A stretch of DNA of 32,470 nt from a virus: the IMG/VR virus record IMGVR_UViG_3300048904_000202, positions 132,007 through 164,476 of that record, one strand, 5' to 3'. Made by a program: the position numbers and the translations under genes. Of the stretch, positions 5,346-10,082 are shown one piece after another. The notes below the pieces were generated by a model. The model had not been told where the DNA came from and did no database searches. It saw only the letters and a list, made by a program, of their open reading frames with translations. Positions within the stretch are counted from its first letter, which is position 1. Each line of letters begins with the position of its first letter.

Positions 5346-5831
5346 ATGGAAGCTCAGTTCCGCAATATCGACATCAAGGGACCGCAGCGCGTCAAGTTCC
5401 AGTGGCGTCGCGAAACGCCACGCGATGAAACGTCCGACCGTCCAGACGAACGCGATGATGGTTTCTGGCCGTCGCTCAACCCGGAAGAAGCCGGCTATAT
5501 CGGCGACGCCGAGCCGTCCGACGTTGATGGCGCTGCACAGCAAGCCCGCTACGACTCTGCGCTGGCAGCCGCTGAAAAGCGTATGGAAGCATGGGAAAAT
5601 GACGAATGGGAGTTCGTCGGTGTCGTCGCCGTCGCGGAAGTCGCTATCCCTATTGGTGGTGGGTCCTACGCCCTCCACACGTTCCGCTCGCCGGGCGTTT
5701 GGGGCGTGGAAAGCGATGCGGGAGATTATCTTGACACGCTCTATGTAGAGCAAAAGGCCGAGTTGCTTGCACAACTCCGCACGCTGGGCGCGGCGCTTGG
5801 TCAACCCGCCGACTTCGACGAGGAAGGCTGA
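5346..5831 (+). CDS. Unrecognised 161-aa acidic protein (cassette 5)
   Basis: ATG 5346 lies 8 bases after AGGAGG. The N-terminus reads MEAQFRNIDIKGPQRVKFQW, followed by a charged, probably disordered segment (about residues 23-60), a helix (ARYDSALAAAEKRMEAWEND) and a beta-rich region (EFVGVVAVAEVAIPIGGGSY), ending in a helix (VEQKAELLAQLRTLGAAL). The middle has the look of a small sensor-like alpha/beta domain, but no family is recognised. Confidence 0.8.
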   Translation: MEAQFRNIDIKGPQRVKFQWRRETPRDETSDRPDERDDGFWPSLNPEEAGYIGDAEPSDVDGAAQQARYDSALAAAEKRMEAWENDEWEFVGVVAVAEVAIPIGGGSYALHTFRSPGVWGVESDAGDYLDTLYVEQKAELLAQLRTLGAALGQPADFDEEG

Positions 5832-5839
5832 AAGGCGAG

Positions 5840-5863
5840 GGGGCGGGGAAACCCGCCCCTTTC
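5840..5863 (+). terminator. Intrinsic terminator ending cassette 5
   Basis: GGGGCGGG at 5840-5847 pairs with CCCGCCCC at 5852-5859 across a GAAA tetraloop, then TTTC. Confidence 0.9.
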
Positions 5864-5887
5864 GTGGTTAACGATAAAGGCCTACAG

Positions 5888-6006
5888 GTTAACCTTAACA
5901 AACCGACCTAAATCATTAACCATCTGACTCGTGGAATTATGTTGACCCGACTCGCGGACTTCGCCTAGACAGGTATTGTACCGATTCGCGGTGCGGGAGA
6001 CACGAA
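5888..6006 (+). promoter_or_regulatory. Cassette 6 leader: boxes, promoter and 5' hairpin
   Basis: Box 1 GTTAACCTTAAC is at 5888-5899 and ATTAACC at 5915 (27 bp on). CTCGTGGAA is at 5928, -35 TTGACC at 5942-5947, CTCGCGGAC in the spacer at 5951, and -10 TAGACA at 5966-5971 (18-bp spacer). Twelve bases from the -10 start is hairpin GTACCG-ATTCG-CGGTGC (5978-5994) with one T-G wobble, then GGGAG at 5996 and ATG 6007. Confidence 0.8.
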
Positions 6007-6426
6007 ATGCATAACGCCAAAATTCAACCGGCTTGGGCTCAATTCATCAAGCGCGACCAAACGGAAAACCGCGTCGCGTTCGTCGCCGCGCTCCTGATGG
6101 AACGCGTTCCACTGGCGCAATCTAAGCGAGCGATCGAGAAAGGGGATGATTTCAAGCTTAGGTCGCATATCGCCGAGGGCTTCGCCGTCGAGTTGTCGCG
6201 GCTTGCGCGCGCCATTAAGCGCCACGCTGAGAATGCGTGCAATCGCGAAGTGTCGGAAGCCGAGGAAGCGCGCGACGCCAAGAATCAGGCCCGTTTCGCT
6301 GCGATTGCCTCAGCGCTTGGTTTCGAGGCCCGCACCGGCGGCGATCCTCGTGGCGCGTGCGCCTACTTGATCGATCCAGATGACCGGAAGGGGGATGGCT
6401 GGGGCGAAGGCTGGGCGGTCTATTGA
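6007..6426 (+). CDS. Conserved-type phage hypothetical protein, 139 aa
   Basis: The N-terminal two thirds is helical and charged (FVAALLMERVPLAQSKRAIE, then EVSEAEEARDAKNQARFAAI). The C-terminus has GFEARTGGDPRGACAYLIDP and KGDGWGEGWAVY. A GDPRG-x-x-x-YLI segment near the C-terminus is familiar to me from short phage hypothetical proteins, but I cannot name a family. Its TGA overlaps the TTG of the second membrane microprotein. The start is fixed by the leader. Confidence 0.75.
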   Translation: MHNAKIQPAWAQFIKRDQTENRVAFVAALLMERVPLAQSKRAIEKGDDFKLRSHIAEGFAVELSRLARAIKRHAENACNREVSEAEEARDAKNQARFAAIASALGFEARTGGDPRGACAYLIDPDDRKGDGWGEGWAVY

Positions 6427-6494
6427 TATCCGCCCTAGCGCGCCTTTTCGGCGGACTTTTCCTAATCCTACTGGCTAGCGCCTTTCTGCACTGA
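6423..6494 (+). CDS. 23-aa single-helix membrane microprotein, copy 2
   Basis: TTG 6423 overlaps the preceding TGA and the frame stops at TGA 6492-6494. Residues 7-21 read RLFGGLFLILLASAF, one hydrophobic span. It has the same length, start codon, overlap and position (last gene, just before a terminator) as the copy at 2283. The shared core is G-L-F-L-I-L-x-A-x-A-F. The genes in front of the two copies are unrelated, so the microprotein moves or is retained independently of its partner. Confidence 0.75.
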   Translation: MISALARLFGGLFLILLASAFLH

Positions 6495-6504
6495 GCCCAA
6501 ATCT

Positions 6505-6531
6505 AGGCCGGCGCCAACGCGCCGGCCTTTC
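6505..6531 (+). terminator. Intrinsic terminator ending cassette 6
   Basis: AGGCCGGCGC at 6505-6514 pairs perfectly with GCGCCGGCCT at 6519-6528 across CAAC, followed by TT and C. Confidence 0.85.
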
Positions 6532-6547
6532 TATGTGCCTGCCACAT

Positions 6548-6623
6548 GGGTTAACACAGCACCATGAACTATTAACCAGATTTGTTCGTAGACTGGTAAG
6601 GTGACAAGCCATAAACTGGGCGC
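6548..6623 (+). promoter_or_regulatory. Degenerate leader in front of the 58-aa gene
   Basis: GGTTAAC near 6549, ATTAACC near 6572 and TTCGTAGAC near 6584 are recognisable but weakened copies of the cassette boxes. There is no clear TTGAC, no hairpin and no GGGAGACAC site. The gene behind it may use a different promoter or be poorly expressed. Confidence 0.4.
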
Positions 6624-6800
6624 ATGGAAACGACGACTCACCACATAACAGCGGCCTTGCGGGACAAGCGCATTGCGCAGATCATGAAAAGAGAAGGCTT
6701 CGACTATCTCGGCGCTTACCGCCGCGATCAAGCAAGGCAGGCTGTCAACGCCACGCTACGCGCTGCGCCACGTTGTGCCTCAATCAACATGTGCAAATGA
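6624..6800 (+). CDS. 58-aa basic small protein (cassette 7)
   Basis: ATG 6624 opens 58 codons: METTTHHITAALRDKRIAQI, then MKREGFDYLGAYRRDQARQA and a cysteine-containing tail. The composition (helical, basic) and placement between a degenerate leader and the next true leader support a gene. The ribosome site is poor (CTGGGCGC) and no terminator follows, so it is less certain than its neighbours. No family is recognised. Confidence 0.5.
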   Translation: METTTHHITAALRDKRIAQIMKREGFDYLGAYRRDQARQAVNATLRAAPRCASINMCK

Positions 6801-6807
6801 CGTGCTA

Positions 6808-6889
6808 CTCGTGGAAGATACGTGGAATATGACTTGACCGAATCGATACGACTCGTCTATAAACGAATCACTGATTAGGGAGACACGAC
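6808..6889 (+). promoter_or_regulatory. Cassette 8 leader: promoter with short hairpin
   Basis: CTCGTGGAA at 6808 and ACGTGGAA at 6820 are 12 bp apart. The -35 TTGACC is at 6834-6839, with an 18-bp spacer and -10 TATAAA at 6858-6863, the best -10 of the set. The 6-bp hairpin is absent; only AATC-ACT-GATT at 6866-6876 remains, overlapping the expected start of the mRNA. GGGAGACACGAC follows at 6878 and ATG at 6890. The GTTAAC boxes are not obvious upstream. Confidence 0.75.
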
Positions 6890-7183
6890 ATGACCAACGC
6901 AATGCCCGCTTTCACTGTCCTAGTTAACAAGCTGGCTATCGGTCGCGTTAGCGCTGTATCGCACGCACAAGCGATGACCCGTGCCCGCGCCCTTGCCCGC
7001 GCCGCTGGCCACGCCCGGTTCGAGATCGAGGCGGAAGGCAACGTCACCCTTGACCGCGCCGCACGCACCAATTTCAGCCGCTCCGATACGTCCTATAGCG
7101 CGGGCCGCGCCCCCTACGCCACGCCGGGCTTTGAAGAGCGCCGCGCTGCTATGATAGCAGCCTATAAGGCGGGCGCGCTCTAA
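6890..7183 (+). CDS. Unrecognised 97-aa basic protein (cassette 8)
   Basis: The start is fixed by the GGGAGACACGAC site. The protein reads MTNAMPAFTVLVNKLAIGRV, then a long alanine/arginine helix (AQAMTRARALARAAGHARFE), a short acidic strand and a C-terminal helix (FEERRAAMIAAYKAGAL). A strong terminator follows, making this a one-gene cassette. No family is recognised. Confidence 0.75.
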   Translation: MTNAMPAFTVLVNKLAIGRVSAVSHAQAMTRARALARAAGHARFEIEAEGNVTLDRAARTNFSRSDTSYSAGRAPYATPGFEERRAAMIAAYKAGAL

Positions 7184-7204
7184 GCCACACACCCGACGCC
7201 ACAC

Positions 7205-7240
7205 AGCGCCGCCTAGCAGCCCAGCTAGGCGGCGCTTTTT
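7205..7240 (+). terminator. Strong intrinsic terminator ending the accessory block
   Basis: AGCGCCGCCTAGC at 7205-7217 pairs perfectly over 13 bp with GCTAGGCGGCGCT at 7224-7236, then TTTT. It is the longest terminator stem in the window and separates the accessory cassettes from the virion half. Confidence 0.95.
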
Positions 7241-7295
7241 CGTGCCCGTGTTCATTAAGGTAAACGATTCGTTAACTATAACGACACGATCGCGC

Positions 7296-7326
7296 TTAGC
7301 GACGCGTTAGGATTGTGCGTCGCTAA
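7296..7326. other. Perfect 10-bp stem in non-coding DNA
   Basis: TTAGCGACGC at 7296-7305 and GCGTCGCTAA at 7317-7326 pair completely across an 11-base loop. No T-run follows. A 14-bp palindrome TAGGCGCGCGCCTA lies further on at 7436-7449, and CCTAGG occurs at 7377 and 7388. These may be protein-binding sites or RNA structure in the gap between 7184 and 7940, where no gene is seen. Confidence 0.5.
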
Positions 7327-7496
7327 CCTCACCGCGCGGCGCGACAGTATCACCAAAATTCGCTTGGCAGGCGCGTCCTAGGGAGAGCCTAGGGGACCCA
7401 AAGGGGTATACCCTCCGTTAACCAAACCGGCCCTCTAGGCGCGCGCCTAATGTAATAGAGGTCGGAATTTCAGAACTCTGCCGAGTCAAGTTTCGC

Positions 7497-7525
7497 TCGA
7501 CTTTTCCGTCCGATGGTGTTAGTAT
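7497..7525 (+). promoter_or_regulatory. Probable late-type promoter ahead of phoH
   Basis: TCGACT at 7497-7502, a 17-bp spacer and TAGTAT at 7520-7525. The sequence GTGTTAGTAT resembles GTGTTAGTTT at the -10 of the promoter at 9602. The -35 overlaps a small hairpin (AGTC...GACT). This is the best candidate for transcription of the phoH group, with a leader of about 400 bases. Confidence 0.45.
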
Positions 7526-7648
7526 CTCTGTCCATGGTCATCACGGCCATCCCATCACTCGCAAAGGGACCCACGGGGGACCCATCCCGCACATCACGGA
7601 CAAATCGAACCCCGTCAATTTTGTACACCCATATCGACAAATTCAGAA

Positions 7649-7695
7649 CTGTGATCCTCGCAAGCGGATCGCAGTTTTCTCACCCACAGGGTGAG
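7649..7695 (+). terminator. Terminator followed by a second hairpin, no gene in front
   Basis: CTGTGATCC at 7649-7657 pairs with GGATCGCAG at 7666-7674 (one G-T wobble), followed by TTTT at 7675-7678. CTCACCC-ACA-GGGTGAG at 7679-7695 follows immediately. Lying between the promoter at 7497 and phoH, it suggests either a short non-coding transcript of about 150 bases or attenuation of phoH. Confidence 0.55.
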
Positions 7696-7722
7696 GAGAA
7701 CTCTACCCGGCCGTCGAATTGG

Positions 7723-7850
7723 CATCACGGCGAAATGAGTAGGGGACCCATCGACGGTACGTCATCACGGCAGACTTCGAATGGGTCCCATTGGCGGTAT
7801 CACATCACGGCCAGAGGATAGAGGTCTCCTCGGCAGTATCACATCACCGC
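7723..7850. repeat. Diverged 40-bp direct repeats headed by CATCACGGC
   Basis: CATCACGGC starts at 7723, 7763 and 7803, exactly 40 bp apart, and CATCACCGC at 7842. Units share a middle motif (GGGACCC, GGGTCCC or GGTCTCC) and end near CGGTA or CAGTA. Looser copies of the 9-mer lie at 7539 and 7592. The first two middles form an inverted repeat with each other. They lie in the phoH leader, ending about 90 bases before its start. Confidence 0.6.
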
Positions 7851-7940
7851 GAGTGATGAGCGATCGAACCGTCAGGCTTGTCCAGCTTGATACCCTTCAT
7901 CGCAGCGACCGGCCGAGCCGGCGCAATCACGGAGTCTCCC

Positions 7941-8690
7941 GTGTCCAAGCCCAAGCAGAAGTTCTTCCCCACCGAACCGCAGCACAAGGAAGCCCAGCAG
8001 GCCGTCCTAAAGCTGCCCACCGAGGAAATCCCGCTCAAGCCGCGTAACGCGACCCAGCGCTTCTATTTCCGCTCCTGCCAGAACATCAACTACCCCTACG
8101 TCATCGGCCACGGTCCGGCCGGCGGCGGTAAGACCCACGGGCCAGTGATTGCGGCGATCAACGCTCTCCGTGCCGGAGAGATTCAGAAGATCATCATCAC
8201 GCGCCCGATGGTCGGCGCCGGTGGTGAGGACTTGGGCACGCTTCCGGGCGGCGTCGTCGAGAAAGTGGCACCGTGGTGCATCCCGATCCTCGACATCCTC
8301 AAGGAGCATTACACCCCTGCACAGGTCGCGTCGCTGATCGAGCGGGAGATCATCGAGATCGCGCCACTCGCGCTGATGCGTGGCCGCACCCTCAAGAACG
8401 CCTACATCATCGTGGACGAAGCGCAGAACACGACACCCGAGCAGATGGAAATGATGCTCACCCGGCTCGGCGAGGGCAGTCGCATGTTCATCACCGGCGA
8501 CGAGAAGCAGCACGATCGCGAATATGCGCTGCCGGGTCTGGTCGACCTGCTGCGCCGCCTCGAACGCTATCCGAACGACGATTTCGCCATCCACGGCTTC
8601 CGCAAGTCGGATTGCGTTCGTCACCCGGCGATCCAGAACGTGTTGAACATGTATGCGGGCGAACCGGTCGGCATGGCGGTGGCGGCATGA
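7941..8690 (+). CDS. phoH: PhoH-like P-loop ATPase, 249 aa
   Basis: The Walker A motif GPAGGGKT is at residues 58-65 and Walker B IIVDEAQN around 156-163, followed by FITGDEKQHD, the arrangement of PhoH family ATPases. Phage PhoH proteins are common, but their exact role (RNA or stress-related ATPase) is unsettled. The GTG at 7941 is preferred to a TTG at 7878 because GGAG lies 7 bases before it. The length fits the phage family. It overlaps the next gene by ATGA. A leader of several hundred bases with repeats and a terminator lies upstream and may regulate it. Confidence 0.9.
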   Translation: MSKPKQKFFPTEPQHKEAQQAVLKLPTEEIPLKPRNATQRFYFRSCQNINYPYVIGHGPAGGGKTHGPVIAAINALRAGEIQKIIITRPMVGAGGEDLGTLPGGVVEKVAPWCIPILDILKEHYTPAQVASLIEREIIEIAPLALMRGRTLKNAYIIVDEAQNTTPEQMEMMLTRLGEGSRMFITGDEKQHDREYALPGLVDLLRRLERYPNDDFAIHGFRKSDCVRHPAIQNVLNMYAGEPVGMAVAA

Positions 8691-9115
8691 CCGGAGAGCT
8701 TCGACATAGCCAAGCGAGCCAGCAGGGCGAGCTTCCTGTCATTCACGCGACCGTCATGACGCAAGGGGAGGGCGGCCACCCGGCCGCCTTCCTTCGCGCC
8801 GGCTGCCAACTGACGACTGAGGCGCCGCCATCCCGGCCAAAGGATAAGCTGGCGATCGTCTGTGCCAGCATGGACCACGCGGACAAAGTTGCCCGTCAAT
8901 ACGGGATCACCAACGCCCAGCGCAGGAATGAGGATGTCATGATCCTCGTGCCCGGACAGGCCGTCGTGGGCCACCGCTTCCACACCGTCCTCGTGACGGA
9001 CTGGTTCAACTTTCACCAGAAACATGCTGGCGAGAGCCGCCGCGCCTCCTTGCAGGAGTGGATCGAGGTAGACCTTCGCATCCGCGTCGGTACCGGAAAG
9101 ATCATCTACCTGTGA
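8687..9115 (+). CDS. Phage protein, 142 aa, related to the next gene
   Basis: The start is taken at the ATG overlapping the phoH stop, but the first 60 residues are polar and read across a hairpin (8775-8794), so a later start is possible; ATG 8756 is an alternative. The folded part is KLAIVCASMDHADKVARQYG, VMILVPGQAVVGHRFHTVLV and LQEWIEVDLRIRVGTGKIIY. The strand-helix-strand pattern with VxVxD-like ends suggests a small Rossmann- or P-loop-like fold without catalytic motifs. The downstream 93-aa protein follows the same layout. Confidence 0.65.
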   Translation: MTGELRHSQASQQGELPVIHATVMTQGEGGHPAAFLRAGCQLTTEAPPSRPKDKLAIVCASMDHADKVARQYGITNAQRRNEDVMILVPGQAVVGHRFHTVLVTDWFNFHQKHAGESRRASLQEWIEVDLRIRVGTGKIIYL

Positions 9116-9393
9116 GCGTCAAGACCTGCATCATCGCCGAGCATGACATTGCCTGCCAGCAGCTTCGCCGAGAACTCGCGATCGGACCGGCCGGTGCATC
9201 ACTCGTCCACGCCAACCCTTACTTCCACGTCCTGACGCCGGGCGAGATGCCGTGTGCCGTCATGTACGATGAGGTGATAATCTTCGAGAGCGTGGACGAG
9301 AAGATTGCAACCTGCCCGCGCCACGAGGACTGGTTCGAGACTTGCATCCGCACCCGGATGACGCGAGACGCCCAGATCGTGATCGTCAAATGA
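9112..9393 (+). CDS. Phage protein, 93 aa, probable paralogue of the preceding gene
   Basis: The GTG overlaps the preceding TGA (GTGA). The protein reads MSVKTCIIAEHDIACQQLRR, then CAVMYDEVIIFESVDEKIAT and HEDWFETCIRTRMTRDAQIV. Both proteins have a first strand with C-I/V-x-A, a helix, a middle strand ending in a VLV/VII-type core, and a closing W-(I/F)-E-x-x-x-R-x-R...(K/Q)-I-(I/V) strand. The function is unknown. It sits in a coupled row phoH-142aa-93aa-zinc ribbon. Confidence 0.75.
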   Translation: MSVKTCIIAEHDIACQQLRRELAIGPAGASLVHANPYFHVLTPGEMPCAVMYDEVIIFESVDEKIATCPRHEDWFETCIRTRMTRDAQIVIVK

Positions 9394-9605
9394 ACGATCC
9401 TTGCCGCATCGTGGAGATCAAGGAAGTCTCGGCTAAGTGCTGTCCGTTCTGCGGCCGACAAGACATCCGCACGTTGCGGACCAAGGAAAACATGTGGGCT
9501 ACGATCTGCTACCCGTTCGAGGACGGTTGCGGTGCCCGCACCGATTACCATTTCAGTGCTTGGTCATCACGCGCCGCGTGGGACCGCCGGGTGGACCCTA
9601 CTTGA
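9390..9605 (+). CDS. Lar-like zinc-ribbon protein, 71 aa
   Basis: CCPFCGRQDI at about residues 16-25, then C...DGCGARTDYHFSAWSSRA and AWDRR. A CPxCG knuckle, a second CxxxxxCGA knuckle and a final A-W-(D/N)-R-R helix are the signature of Lar-type restriction-alleviation proteins and related phage zinc ribbons. Lar of the Rac prophage modulates type I restriction; that this copy does so is inference. The ATG overlaps the previous stop. Its TGA (9603-9605) overlaps the -35 of the next promoter. Confidence 0.8.
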   Translation: MNDPCRIVEIKEVSAKCCPFCGRQDIRTLRTKENMWATICYPFEDGCGARTDYHFSAWSSRAAWDRRVDPT

Positions 9606-9639
9606 CATATTCCAGAACCTGTGTTAGTTTAACTGACAC
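9602..9639 (+). promoter_or_regulatory. Late-type promoter with a palindrome over the -10
   Basis: TTGACA at 9602-9607, a 17-bp spacer and TAGTTT at 9625-9630. The -10 lies inside GTGTTAGTTTAACTGACAC (9621-9639), two 9-base arms around a central T with one G-T mismatch. The -35 overlaps the stop of the zinc-ribbon gene. A similar inverted repeat spans the promoter at 25623, and a shorter one the promoter at 31728. Confidence 0.7.
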
Positions 9640-10067
9640 TGGTATCTGACCGAGATGGGGCTGGCGCGTAGTCGGCCTTCCATCTTGTGGACGAGACGAC
9701 AGGGTTGATGGATGGCAGCGGCTTCTTTGGTCGGTTGCCGCATCGTCCGTAGAGGAGTCGGTTCGGGCGTTCGTCCGCACGGCTCGGTCTCCAAACCTCC
9801 TTGCGTTCATGAACGGCATCACGGCCTGATCCGGTATTCGGACTGCCTGACCTTCGAGTGAGGTCACGAAGGGCGGTCCACCCCAAGGGAGCCTAGGGCA
9901 CAGGCGAAAGCCCCTGTCCGGTCGAAGCTCCCGCCCCATTCTTTCTGTCCAGCGCCCGTCATTGCGCCTCCTTCCCGGCTTATGCCCTTGTGCCGGGGGA
10001 CACGAACAAGGGCCGTCTCCCTAACCTGCCCGGCTGCGCGTCTCCATCCGCGCGCCGGGCACTTTTT
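9640..10067 (+). ncRNA. Candidate structured non-coding RNA or very long leader, about 430 nt
   Basis: No gene is visible between the zinc ribbon and the portal. The stretch starts at a promoter and ends in an intrinsic terminator. Hairpins follow one another: AGATGG/CCATCT (9653-9685), GCGGC/GCCGC (9718-9741), GAGTCG/CGGCTC enclosing CGGGC-GTTC-GTCCG (9755-9785), CGTTC/GAACG (9803-9814), TCCG/CGGA (9830-9841), competing CCTTCG/CGAAGG and TGACC/GGTCA pairings (about 9848-9872), ACAGG/CCTGT (about 9900-9917) and GCCCTTGT/ACAAGGGC (9984-10013). It matches no RNA family I recognise; a regulatory RNA or a leader controlling portal expression are both possible. Confidence 0.4.
10027..10067 (+). 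terminator. Strong intrinsic terminator just before the portal gene
   Basis: TGCCCGGC at 10027-10034 and GCGCG at 10036-10040 pair with CGCGC at 10049-10053 and GCCGGGCA at 10054-10061: 13 pairs with one bulged T. C and TTTTT follow at 10062-10067. It would end a transcript starting at 9602, or allow regulated read-through into the virion genes. Confidence 0.85.
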
Positions 10068-10082
10068 ACGGACATCCTTCCC

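Noticed and set aside
7723-7850. 40-bp repeats as a CRISPR array
   Set aside because: Only a 9-base core is conserved, the whole unit is repeated, and the spacing leaves no distinct spacer.
8775-8794. GGCGGCC-ACCC-GGCCGCC as a terminator after phoH
   Set aside because: It has a short pyrimidine stretch but no T-run and lies inside the probable reading frame of the next gene.
9653-9760. GGGGCTG start and stems resembling tmRNA or RNase P
   Set aside because: No tRNA-like end, tag ORF or conserved RNase P core could be found; the similarity is limited to a few bases.
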